Translations under genes and position numbers: made by a program | Notes under the pieces: generated by a model | What the model saw: only the letters and a program-made list of their open reading frames with translations | Databases searched by the model: none | Told to the model about the DNA's origin: nothing | In this document: one piece after another, positions 12,578-22,802 of the stretch | How the letters are laid out: each line of letters starts with the position of its first letter | Position numbering within the stretch: the stretch's first letter is position 1 | From: Brachynemurus nebulosus | Taxonomy: Eukaryota; Arthropoda; Insecta; Neuroptera; Myrmeleontidae | Reading direction: 5' to 3' | DNA length: 64,000 nt | NCBI GenBank assembly: GCA_035578155.1 | Contig: JAPWDM010000001.1 | Span: 1,798,001-1,862,000 of the forward strand

Positions 12578-13303
12578 TCGATATAGATATCAAAACAGCG
12601 AAAATTTTTGTCTGTCTGACTGTTCGCGCATCACGCAAAAGCTATTGAACGGATTTTAATGAAATTTGGTGTGGTGATAACTTAATTAAAATTATGTAAA
12701 AGACAATTTTTACTTGGCTAATACCACTTTATTTAAAGTTTTTAAATATCTGTGACATGTTTCAATCTATCAGATATGCTCAAATCTATCAAATATATGT
12801 GGTGATAACTTATTACTTGGGTCAACATCTAAGATACTTTTCAGTCCGGCAAAATGTCTCATTTCCACAGGAAAATAGAAAAACCATTCTGAGCATGTGC
12901 ACAAATTACGTAAAAAACTATTGAACGGATTTTGATGAAATTTGATGTGGTGATAACTTGTTACCTGCGCCAACACTTAGGATACTTTTTATTACAGTAA
13001 AATCTTTTCTTCCCTCAGGAAAATACGAAAACCATTTTGAACATGTGCACACATTACGTAAAAACTATTGAACGGATTTTGATGAAATTTCGTGTGGTGA
13101 TAACTTATTACTTGGGTCAAGGTACTTTTTACTCCGGGAAAATGTCTCATTCCCATGGGAAAATAGAAAAACCATTTGGAACATGTGGATGCATTACACA
13201 AGAACTATTGTTCTATGCAAGTTCTGTATAATTATTTCACTTATATACTTCTCATTAAGTTTATAACAAGGCGTCGCGCGAACGACGTCGCGAGTACAGC
13301 TAG
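12578..13303 (+). mobile_element. Helitron-like non-autonomous element
   Basis: The start is TC preceded by A (12577). The end is CTAG (13300-13303) followed by T (13304), which is the A/T insertion rule of Helitrons. About 12 nt before CTAG is a GC-rich hairpin, 'gcgtcg' - 'cgcgaa' - 'cgacgt' (13271-13288). No TIRs. The interior has about three tandem copies (~150-165 bp) of a unit containing 'ctattgaacggattttgatg' and 'tgtggtgataactt', with 'gaaaatagaaaaaccatt' between them. This layout resembles abundant insect non-autonomous Helitrons that end in a GACGAAGTCGCGGG-like hairpin and CTAG. No Rep/helicase ORF; the 62-69-aa frames are repeats read as protein. Confidence 0.75.
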
Positions 13304-13381
13304 TTATCTATAAGATCTATAAATAAAATACAGTGAAATTAATTTAGAATTTTTTTTCTAAATATTCATCGTCCAAATATA

Positions 13382-14100
13382 TACAAGGTGGTCCAGAATT
13401 ATGTACCGTAATTGTTAAAGCTCGTAGTACGTTCAAAAATAATGGTACCTTTTCATGTACACTTTTTTTCAAAACTCAATAATAAGGGAGATACAACTCT
13501 GTAAAGGGGTCAAACGAAAACCATTATTTCTTGAATATTTTCCAAATGCTTTTGAATAACAGATTGATATTTTAGGGGTACTTATTTTGTGTTAGGAGGA
13601 TTAAATTTATGGCAACACTTATTCCACCACTCATGACTAAGGGGTGGTTTTGGGTGGCAGGTGTAAGTTATCACGTCTTTTCTTTTTTAATTTGCAATTA
13701 TTTGAACAAAATCCTTGATAATATGATTCGTCAGACAATTTCACGCAAAAAAGGTATACTTGTTACATTTCGATAAATATTACCATTTTCGAGTAATTTA
13801 AAGTAGAAGTATCTATTTCCAAATTATCCCCTAATCATAAGTGATGGAATAATTGATACCATAAATTTAATTATCTTAATGTTCATATGCGCCCCTAGAC
13901 TATGAATCCAGTAATCAAAAGCGCCCAAAAAATTTAAAAAAAAAGAAGTCAGTTTCGTTCCACCCCTCTACATTTTACCCCTCTGCTTTATCTCCCTTAT
14001 TATTGAGTTTTGGAAAAAAGTGTAAATGAAATGGTACCATTATTTTTGAACATACTATCAGCTCCAGCAATTACGGTACATAATTCTGGACCACCCTGTA
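13382..14100. mobile_element. TA-flanked inverted-repeat element, 719 bp
   Basis: The left end 'tacaaggtggtccagaatta' is inverted at the right as 'taattctggaccaccctgta'. The TIRs run for roughly 115 bp through 'aataatggtacc' and 'actcaataataagggagata'. TA lies outside both ends (13380-13381 and 14101-14102), the target choice of the Tc1/mariner superfamily. No ORF, so non-autonomous. Superfamily assignment rests on the TA and is tentative. Confidence 0.8.
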
Positions 14101-14102
14101 TA

Positions 14103-14672
14103 TAGAAAAACTGGTGGGTTCTACGACTAGCACAATAAACAAAAAATCACAAGAATAAAGCAAATTCTTTGGAAAATTTTTTTTATGATTGGCCTGTGTA
14201 ATCGATTCCATAAAACATAAAATGAATAAAAAAATGTTTTTATAAGATCGAGGTAGGAAAAAAAGCAATAAAAATTGAAATTCTGTGAATAAATATACCT
14301 TGAAAAGTGAATTGACACTTAATTTTCCTAGTAATCTTCAATTATATATAACAAAAAAATATAATACAATAAGTTTATCAATATAAAATAAATACGGAAT
14401 TTTAAATATTATTATTTTTTTATAAAAAACAATAAAATCTGAATGATTAATTCTTTCTTTTAAATAGACAAACATTAAGATTGTAATGACCTTTGTTTTA
14501 ATAATAATACACAGTTAGGTATTTTTGGACATTATACGTACAAAATATAAGTATATAGGTACAGATACATATTTGATACACGCAGATATATAAAAAGAAA
14601 AATTTATGAATACAGATAATTTAGGAATTTAAATTTATGAGTAGGTATGTAAATAAGTAGAGTACATACATA
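14103..14672. other. AT-rich non-coding stretch
   Basis: Very A/T-rich with no gene. The overlapping 63-65-aa minus-strand frames at 14071-14318 are unrecognised low-complexity reads. Confidence 0.5.
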
Positions 14673-15778
14673 TGAGGCCTCGGGAGCAAGAACGGCCTAA
14701 CTGCAAATTACTCATATCGAGATAACGACAGTTTAAGTTATGCAAAAAAATATTTTTGTTTTTCCACCAAAGTCTTAATAAAATTATGGACGTTTACTTA
14801 TGGGTAAAATTCGATGTAAAATGCATGTATGGGTAAAATTCGAAGGTCTAGCATCTTTTTGCTAATTTTTTTGTCACTTAGGCTATTTTTACTCTCGTGG
14901 TTAATAAGAAATTAGTAAAAATGTATTAGTTAGGTCATGTTGTTTTCAAAGATTTTCTGCTTTAAATTGAGGAAAAAAATGTGCCGTTGGAAAAAATGTA
15001 TATTTTTATCCAACATAAGGAATACAATTTTAAAATTATATAGGTAAACAGAAAAAAAAGCGTTTGAATAATAAAAAAAATTAAGTTTATAGATTCAGTC
15101 ATCATCAGTTTTGTTACTTTCATCTTCAATATCATTTGTATTTGTGAAAATTTAAACATCTGATGCATGAATATGGCAAACTTATAAGTGTTTCAAGATT
15201 TTGATTTCGGAACCAAAAAAGTGTATAATTTTATTCATAATTTAAAATTAAAGTTCGAAAATCCCTTAAAATGTTTACAGAAAAAATTATAATTTCTTGT
15301 TAAGTAGGTACTGTAGTAAGTTTGAAAAAGCAGGATTTTAGATAAACACAATCTAGATAACTAGTTGTTCCACTGTATCTGTCTAAATGTCCTATGAAAT
15401 ATGACTTGGGCAACAAAAACTTGACTATCGGAAAATATTGACAAATATCGATAGTTTTACGACTGACTATCGATAATTATAGATAGTTTCAATTATCGAG
15501 AGTCTCTCGCCACTACTGCAGTTTAATAAAATTACAATATTGTTAATGTGAAAAAATGCCTAGCCCGCCTTTGTCATTTAGACCGGTTTTGCACTCAAAT
15601 AAAATAAAAAGTGTATGATGCCAGAAAAAGTTTACATGCAGCTGCCATCTCTAGATTCATATTAAAAACACGTCTAGACAGTTTTTATTTCAATAATTAG
15701 ACCTTCATGTACACTTAGGCCCAATATCTCAATTTTATAAAATTTGTTAGTTAGGCCGTTCTTGTTCTCAACGCCTCA
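14673..15778. mobile_element. TA-flanked TIR element, 1.1 kb
   Basis: The left end begins 'tgaggcctcgggagcaagaa' and continues 'cggcctaact'. The right end is its inversion and closes 'cgttcttgttctcaacgcctca'. TIRs are about 35 bp, with TA outside both ends (14671-14672, 15779-15780). No transposase frame. Inside are 'aaaattcgatg' / 'aaaattcgaagg' repeats and a 'tatcgata' patch near 15430-15500. Confidence 0.75.
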
Positions 15779-16281
15779 TATATAATCCCATCGTTTTCAG
15801 TTTATTGTTTTTCTATCTGACTATGAGTCAAATAGCATATTTATTAGCAGTAGGTTGCCACCTTTCTCGATAATTCATCAATTTCCAAATCGCTTATCAG
15901 CTTCGTTTCATATTTAATAAACACAAAGAGTATACCTAAAAATTACAGAGGAGAAAAAGGAAGAGTCAATTTTTATTATTTTTAATTTTTTGAAAATTAA
16001 AATATTTTAGCAATGAAAACTTTTTAACGAACAGAATTCTTAAAAGTGTCAAAAAATTAGTCTCAAGAAAATCAAATTTAAATTTTGATATAAAATTTAT
16101 TTTTTTGCTTTGTCGAGACGCAGCTTTTGTAAATCAAAAAATAAAAACTGAACTACTTTAAGACACAGATAAAGGCAAATTTATTTTTCTAAAAAATATA
16201 ATTTCTGTTAGTTTTTTCAATTTCCAAAACCGTTGACTTTATTTCTAACCTGTTCTTAACACGCTGAAAAAATTATCAATA
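15779..16281. other. AT-rich non-coding stretch
   Basis: Nothing recognisable beyond A/T-rich sequence. Confidence 0.5.
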
Positions 16282-16289
16282 CTCTATAC

Positions 16290-16576
16290 CAGAGGTTGCC
16301 AAACTGTACGCCGCTGTGCTCTGGGGCACTGTCAAGCATCACAAAAGAAGGAGTCGCGTAAGAAAAAGTAACGGTGGAACAGTTTTTTTTTTTTGCTTGT
16401 TAGTTCGGGAGAAATAAAGAAATATGAGAAAATTACTACTTCCAGGTAAAAGTATTTTTTTGGTTCGTCACATACACGTGTTTCGGAGAGAAATTTTTGA
16501 AAAAGGCCAAAGAGCGCCGCCGGAAATTATTTGTGCCTTAAGGATGCCGCGCGTCTAAAAGGTTTGAAAACCCCTG
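16290..16576. mobile_element. hAT MITE, 287 bp
   Basis: The left 'cagaggttgccaaac' and the inverted right 'caggggttttcaaacc' match the hAT CAGNGGTTNNCAAAC terminus. Flanking 8-bp duplication: CTCTATAC (16282-16289) and CTCTATAT (16577-16584), 7 of 8. No coding capacity. Confidence 0.85.
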
Positions 16577-16584
16577 CTCTATAT

Positions 16585-16830
16585 AAATAAAATCACAGAT
16601 AATTGTCTATAAATATTAAAAAATTTTATACTTTCATTGAGTACATTACAATAGCTCACTACTTAAATCTACTAAAAGAAACAAAATTATTTTCAACATA
16701 AAATTCCCCAGCACTCACACCATAGAACTACCAAATTTAAAAATATTCTTGTATATGAATACATACCTACCTATTAGAGAAAAGTTTAAAAGCCACTCTT
16801 TAATTTCAAATAGAATTATTATAGCTTTGA
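16585..16830. other. AT-rich non-coding stretch
   Basis: Nothing recognisable. Confidence 0.4.
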
Positions 16831-16958
16831 GTTATTACCGCCATTAAGGGGAATAAAATTTAGTTGTGTAATATAATATGTTGTTTTCCGACCACTTGCC
16901 CTACCATGTAATTCAGACAAATATCGACACTTTATTAAGCATTAGAGAAATGTTTAAG
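16831..16958 (+). repeat. Direct repeat flanking foldback, copy A
   Basis: The blocks 'accgccattaaggggaataa', 'cgtgtaatat'-like, 'cttgccctaccat' and 'atatcgacactttattaagc' recur in the same order at 17941-18066 with roughly three quarters identity. The two copies bracket the foldback element. Confidence 0.7.
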
Positions 16959-16961
16959 GTA

Positions 16962-17646
16962 CCATCACAGTGTGATTTGCCGAAAAATAATCAATTTTCG
17001 CGATTTTTTTTCGAATGGATAGAATGGGGGAATGGGGATGATTTTTTTTTACGATTAATACCACTATTTAACAATACAAAAATATTTTTTTTATTCATTT
17101 TTATTTACTTTTTATGATTATTATAATTTTTTGAAAAAAGTATCTTTAAAAAAGGGCGGAAATCGGTACACACGATTGCGGCCGCACTTTTCATCCGAAC
17201 AAAAAAAATCAAATCGATTATCAATCTGTAGGTAAGCCGCTATGTACCTATGGGAGCTTTTTTTCCGAAATCTTCCTATTTTTCCACACGGAAAACTATA
17301 AAAAATTTTGTACGTTTTGTTCAAACCGCCGCCATTTTTTTTTAATTTCAAGAAAAAAATAAAAGCTCCCATAGGTACATAGCGGCTTACCTACAGATTT
17401 TTTTTTTAATGAAAACTGCGGCCGCAATCGTGTACACCGATTTCCGCCCATTTTTAAAGACACTTTTTTCAAAAAATTATAATAATTATAAAAAATAAAT
17501 AAAAATGAATAAGAAAAATATTTTTGTATAATTGTTAAATAGTGATATTAATCGTAAAAAAAAAATCCATCCCCATTCTTCCATCCTATCCATCCGAAAA
17601 AAAATTGTGAAAATTTACTATTTTTCGGTAAATCACACTGTGGTGG
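16962..17646. mobile_element. Foldback element with ~300 bp arms
   Basis: The left terminus 'ccatcacagtgtgatttgcc' is inverted at the right (reverse complement 'ccaccacagtgtgatttacc'). The arms then match for about 300 bp. Landmarks present in both orientations are 'gattgcggccgca', 'gtaggtaagccgctatgtac' and 'ctatgggagcttt'. The apex is near 17265-17350. The 79-aa and 83-aa frames are not credible. No TSD found. Confidence 0.85.
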
Positions 17647-17940
17647 CAAAAGCAATTCTTTAACTTCTTCGCTACGAATTTTTAAAAATTCTTAAACGTC
17701 AATGAGTATAATTTTGTCCATCATACTGAACAGAGATTTAAACAAACGTTTATTTGAATAAAAATTTTTAATCTTATGTCTTTAAATAAGCGTAATTTAG
17801 TAATTTTATATAATATTAAAAAGTGTTTAGTTATTTCTCAATTAAAAAATAATGTTAACATAACCTAAATTTGATGTACAATATATTGTACATCGGTAGC
17901 GAAGACGTTAATTTTAAATATGGCTGTTGTAACCTGAATC

Positions 17941-18066
17941 ATTTCCGCCATTAATTGGAATAAGATTTGGTCGTGTAATATGAAATGTCGTTTCCCGGCT
18001 AGTTGATCTGCCATATAATTCATATAAATATCGATACTTTTTTAAGCATTAAAGCAATTTTTGAAA
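17941..18066 (+). repeat. Direct repeat flanking foldback, copy B
   Basis: Second copy of the 16831-16958 repeat, with 'ttccgccattaattggaata', 'gccatataattcatataaat' and 'atcgatacttttttaagcat'. Confidence 0.7.
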
Positions 18067-18412
18067 TTTAGATAGAACTCTCGCACCCTGGAATAATTTT
18101 CTCCATAACTGGAATAACATTACATCGTTTTCCCACCATTTGGTCCCACTCAGTAAGCCCCACCATTTTCTTTTTTTCAAACAAAAAAGCTGTGCCGTAT
18201 TAACTGCTGTGTAGTAGTTATGTGCTATGATATCCCGTAAATAAAACATTGTCATTGTCAAAACCCCATAAATTGTTTTTTTTTTTTTTTGTTTACAGCC
18301 AAAAACTATTTTTATGCCTACATTTAGCCACGCCGTTTTCTTTGTTTGTACTGTATTGTGCTAGACATGTGCTGTCATGGGCTGCAAATAAAAGAAAAAA
18401 ACACATTAATAC
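18067..18412. other. Non-coding stretch
   Basis: Poly-T run near 18275-18290. No recognisable gene; the 70-aa and 61-aa frames here look random. Confidence 0.4.
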
Positions 18413-18577
18413 TTTGCAAAAATACCACTTTTAGTGTGTTAAAATCTTATAACATATTTCGGTTCAATATGACCATTATCAAAAATTTTTTGTTATTGTA
18501 TATCAGGCTTGTTTGATAATGATCGAAACATGTCGTAAGAGTTTAATCCAATAAAAGTGGTATTTTTTCGAAGCAAA
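18413..18577. mobile_element. MITE, family M1, copy 1
   Basis: The left 'aaaataccactttta' and the right 'taaaagtggtatttt' are inverted. Inside, 'tcttataacatatttcgg' / 'atgaccattatcaaa' face 'tttgataatgatcgaaacat' / 'gtcgtaagag'. The whole unit is one imperfect hairpin of about 165 bp. The same family is found at 46917-47124. Confidence 0.8.
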
Positions 18578-18603
18578 ATATTTTATTTATTAATAGCAAA
18601 GAT

Positions 18604-19385
18604 GCTGTCCATTAATCACGTGAGGCTTGAAAGGGGGGGAGGGGTCCCATAAAAAATCACGAAATATCACAAGGGGGAGGGGGGGGGGTAAAGTAATATA
18701 TTACGTGTATTTATTTTTTCGGCAAGTGCGCGATACTCAACCGAAAAGCGGCGTTACATGTATTTATTTTTTCGTCAAACGCGTACAAAATCGAAAACGG
18801 CTTGTAGTGTGATCTTGATTCGCTATCAATATAATAGTCCAGAGATGCACAATGTTCGTCCTTCCCGCATCCTCACGCGACGATCGAATGGTAGATCGAG
18901 AGAGATTCTCTGCGTAGTGCGCGAAAATGTTGACGCCGAGTGGCTTGATGAAACCGATGTTGATCTTCAACAAAGCACTGTGCCAACAACTGATTTGCAA
19001 GATGCTTATCCAGTTATTGGTGTTGAAGAAAGTCTTGCTAATCCGTGGTCCGAAAATACTGTACATTAAGTAATGTTCATGTATTAGTACAAAAAAGTTT
19101 TTCGCATTTCTATTATTTTTATGTCAATCAAAAAAAAAAAAAAAAATTGCAACCTTTCTGTCTACTTCTGAACGTTATTATAGTAGTGTTTAATTTTCTA
19201 TAATAAAATTAGATGATACTTATACCAGTATTTTATATATATTAAAAAAAATTAGATTCTTTGCAGGTACGAAAAAATACACGTGATATAGGGGGGAGAG
19301 GGTAGCCTTAAACCTCACCATGTATCACCAAGAGGGAGGGAGGGTCAAAAAATGCAAAAAAAACATCACGTGATTAATGGACGGC
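18604..19385. mobile_element. TIR element with GTCCATTAATCACGTGA ends
   Basis: The left end 'gctgtccattaatcacgtga' is inverted at the right (reverse complement 'gccgtccattaatcacgtga'). Subterminal G-rich runs on the left (18631-18690) and 'gggagagggtagcc' / 'gagggagggagggtc' on the right are typical of an abundant insect MITE-like group with GGCCGTCCATNAAT ends. An internal duplication 'tgtatttattttttcg' occurs at about 18708 and 18758. A 103-aa frame at 18758-19069 is the only candidate coding segment. Superfamily not assigned. Confidence 0.7.
18839..19069 (+). pseudogene. Possible coding remnant in the TIR element
   Basis: The last roughly 75 residues of the frame that ends at 19069 have normal amino-acid composition (several E, D, R, W and P residues, e.g. 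'AEWLDETDVD' and 'NPWSENTVH'), unlike the surrounding low-complexity frames. I do not recognise the family. Its position inside a DNA-transposon-like unit makes a transposase or captured-exon remnant plausible, but this is only inference. The reverse strand is also open here (100 aa), which weakens the case. Confidence 0.25.
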
Positions 19386-19724
19386 CCCAAATATGAAATA
19401 CCATAAGGTAACGCTCAAATGCCCATAGCGTGAAAATAATTGACATTTTCCTTCAACCATGTTTAGATTTATCAGAATTAGAAATGTTTGAACGTGATAA
19501 AATACATAAATATTTAATTAGAAATGCATTGTCATGATATAGGATTATGCGAAAACTCATAGCTAATATTTATATAGGTACGTATGTAACATTATTAATT
19601 TAAATATATTTCATATTTAATTTTTATACACAATTACACATAGTATTGTGATACAAAACTGCTATGCAGTTCGTTCTTTACAGTGCATGCATTAAAACAG
19701 AATATTTTAAACTGTTATAGGTAT
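19386..19724. other. AT-rich non-coding stretch
   Basis: Nothing recognisable. Confidence 0.4.
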
Positions 19725-21203
19725 ATGTATATGTTACTGTGAATGTCCAAAATTGGTGAATGTTAAGATACACCGGTGTATGTCCACAATCACCAATTTA
19801 GATGGTGTATGTCCGAAATTTTTTAATCAATCTTTTTAAATCGGACATACACCGGTGGATGTTAACATACACCAAGACGATTCTGTGAATCTTAGATATA
19901 ACGATTTAAAAATTACGTGAATGTTAAAACATGTCATTGTTTGTTTAAAAAGAAGTTACGTTGTAACGGATAGATAATGTTTGTTTAAAAATAATTCATT
20001 GTTACAAGATTTAGTTTGTGGAATTTCATCCAAAAATAAATAATGTAGTCCGTTTGTTAGAATCCTTTCTTTTAAATTTTACCTCAACGAGTTGGGGGAT
20101 GCACAATACTCGAAATTCTAGGTAGAATGAATTTGGTTTTGTTTTAAAGACATTCAGAATTTGTAAACGGAGTTCGATAAAGATTTATTTGTACCCGTTT
20201 GTAGATCTTTTCTTTTCTTTTGTACATCAAAGAGTTGGGAGATACATGAAGCTCGAAATTCTAGGTAGAACAAAATTTACTGTCTTTGTAGATATTGAAA
20301 TTTTTTAAATTCGCTTTCGAAAGCGTGTGATTTTTACCCGTTATAGATCTTTTAAGCCCTTTAGGACTAATGACGAGCTCAGTTCGTCATACTAATTTTT
20401 AGAAAAATTTTAACTGAAGAATGTATATTGTGTTATATCGGTAACTGAAGGCTGTACAGTAAAGAGTGGTCATGTTGTAAATAAATTAAGCAAAACGTAC
20501 CAAACTTGCAATTATACTTATAGAGATATTAAATTTTTTATCTAAAATATTGGAATATATGGTGGTACTAAAGGGGTTAATTTCGTTTGTACCGTTCTTT
20601 CAATTTTCAATCCTTTCGGAGATACTCAGTACTAGATATTCTAGGTAGAGTGAATTTTGTAGTTTCTAAGGATACTCAAAACTTGAGAACAGCATTGGAA
20701 AGACTATATTTTTTCTACCTATAATTTTTAAACTTTTAAAAATCGGCAGGTTATCATATTACCGTTAAGTCGAAAATTAGGAAACTGTACTTTCAAAATG
20801 GTTGAGGTACAAACGAAGAGAAGAGTAGTAAAAACGAGTGTAAATGAATCTTTGCCGAATGCTGTTTTCAAAATTTTATTAAAATATCTCAAAAACAACT
20901 ACCTAGGATTTTGAATACGGTGTTTAGAGTAGACTCAGAAATGACTATTAACAATTTTATTTACTGTAACAATTTTTGAATAAAAATAACAAGTTTTTTA
21001 TATCATTAATAGCCATAAATTCACTCATAACGAACATAAACCAAGGCGTCGTGGTGTATGTTAATATTCACTGGTGTATGACCGAAATCGTCATGAAGAG
21101 AATAAACAATGGACACACACCGACTAGTTTGGTGTTTGTTAATATACACCAGTGTATCTTAAGATACACTGCATTTTGGACATTCACAGTAACATATATA
21201 CAT
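19725..21203. mobile_element. Non-autonomous TIR element, 1.5 kb
   Basis: The left 'gttactgtgaatgtccaaaa' is inverted at the right, which reads 'attttggacattcacagtaac'. Both are preceded by an ATGTATAT-type stretch. Subterminal repeats built on 'ttaagatacaccggtgtatg' occur on the left, and 'atacaccagtgtatcttaag' on the right. The middle has three diverged copies of a unit containing 'gaaattctaggtagaa' (near 20110, 20260 and 20635) and holds a nested piggyBac-type MITE. No transposase frame; the 77-aa frame at 20976-21209 overlaps the right TIR. Confidence 0.75.
20352..20580. mobile_element. piggyBac-type MITE, copy 1 (nested)
   Basis: Flanked by TTAA at both ends (20352-20355 and 20577-20580). 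Termini after TTAA are 'gccctttaggac' and inverted 'ccccttta', followed by 'gtacc'. Close to the left end is an almost perfect palindrome, 'atgacgagctcagttcgtcat'. TTAA targets and CCCTTTA-like ends fit piggyBac. The 36149-36362 copy is closely similar. No ORF. Confidence 0.85.
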
Positions 21204-21616
21204 ACTTAGGCTGACGTAAACCAACCAGGAGATTTTATAACTAACTTAGTATTTTACTAAAAGAGTGAACAATTGCCGATTTCAATTACTTTCTATACTA
21301 ATGTAGTATTTTCAGTTGTGGAGTATTTTACTAAAGAAGTATTCAAAATATTCCCTTGAGAGTAAACAATTGCTAGTGTGCACCACTCTGGAGTATAATA
21401 CTAAAGTAGTAAGTAAGAGAGTATTCAAAGCCAAAATATAGGTACTCCTACCCACTAGCAGGAGTATGTAAAAGAGTATCTTTAAAAAACATTGATGACC
21501 TGCATTTTTGTGCCTTCTTTTCGACTCATTTTCGTAATTTAACATTTTTTGGGGTTTTTACTTAGATGTTGTAATATGATAATAAAATTATATTAAATAT
21601 TACAGTCAGTTTCCGA
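21204..21616. other. Flank of the LINE insertion
   Basis: Contains several 'agtattttactaaa' words, some inverted, about 21245-21480, but no element ends I can fix. The last 9 bases, AGTTTCCGA (21608-21616), reappear after the LINE poly(A) and are the likely target-site duplication. Confidence 0.5.
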
Positions 21617-21630
21617 ATGACAAATCGGTG

Positions 21631-22799
21631 ATGGAAAATAATACAACAGCCAGTCAAAGACCCAGTTGGCAAGGAAACGACTTTGTTGTAGTATCCCGTA
21701 AAAAAAAGAGAAGTCCAGATGCTGAACAGAGAAGAGTTAAGCAGAAGGAAAATTCGGAGACGGAGGTCACTACCAACAATCGGTTTGAAATTCTCCAAAG
21801 TGTTTCTCAAGACCCAGATATACCAACCGAAAGCTTGTCCAAAGATAAAAAGAACCTGTGCAACCTATTTTTGTAACAAATGTTATTAATTTTAAATCAT
21901 TTGAGCAGGAACTAAATTCGAATGGCTTTACTAATAAATGCTTGTTTAAAGTTATGAATAAGCAAATAAAAATTATACCAGTAGATGTTTCTACATACCG
22001 CGCGTTGATCACATATTTTAAATCACGTAATGTAAATTATTACACTCATCGCTTAAGACAAGAACTACTTTTTCGAGTTGTTATGAGGAATGTTCATCAC
22101 TCCACCACACAAGAAGAAATAGCCGCTGATCTTGCCGAACTTGGATACGTTGTAGAAAACGTATCCAATATAAAACATGCTAAGACCAAAGAACCTTTAC
22201 CTTTGTTCTTTGTTGATCTGAAGAATAATGAAAATAACAAATCAATTTACCAGGTCACAAAAATGGGAAATAAAATTGTAAAATTTGAACCACCTAATAA
22301 AAAAAGGGAAATTCCGCAATGTAAAAGATGCCAGAGATTTGGTCACACCCAAAACAACTGTGGACGTATTTATAGATGTGTAAAGTGTACTGGAAATCAC
22401 CAGACAAGTGCGTGCGAGAAAAAAAGCAGAGATATCCCTGCTGTTTGTGTTAACTGTGGTGAAAATCATCCAGCAAATTATAAAGGTTGTATCGTTTACA
22501 AAAAACTTTTAGAAAAACGTTACCCACCATTAAGAAGAAAGCAGCCTACTGAATCCAACTTGATCTCACGAACTCCATCTCCGAACTACGTGAGAGAAAA
22601 CTTCACCTATGCACAAGCAGTTGGAGATTTGCCCTCCACTAACATTATTGAAGCCGCCACTGAACATAATACAAACCAAGATTTAATCGCTTTTATGAAG
22701 CAGTCATTTTCGGAGCTGAAAGAAATGTTTCGAGATCTTATGAAACAAAATAGCGTGATGGTTAATCTATTAACAGCGCTGGTTGCTAAAATGAAATAA
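21631..22799 (+). pseudogene. LINE ORF1, gag-like RNA-binding protein, one frameshift
   Basis: ORF1p of Jockey elements coats the element RNA as a ribonucleoprotein. ATG at 21631 opens a basic N-terminal part (KKKRSP near residue 28). This frame dies at 21876. The continuation lies in another frame from about 21852 to 22799, starting at the conserved 'PIFV' block. The switch falls in an A5 tract (21847-21851), where loss of one A explains everything. The continuation has a PRE_C2HC-type domain ('RNVHHSTTQEEIAADL' region). Three knuckles follow: CX2CX4HX4C (CKRCQRFGHTQNNC), CX2CX3HX4C and CX2CX3HX6C. Its stop is 3 nt before the ORF2 ATG. A homopolymer sequencing error is an alternative to real decay. 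Confidence 0.9.
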
Positions 22800-22802
22800 A
22801 AA

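Noticed and set aside
21628..21876. 82-aa ORF as an independent gene
   Set aside because: It is the N-terminal part of the LINE ORF1, separated by a frameshift.
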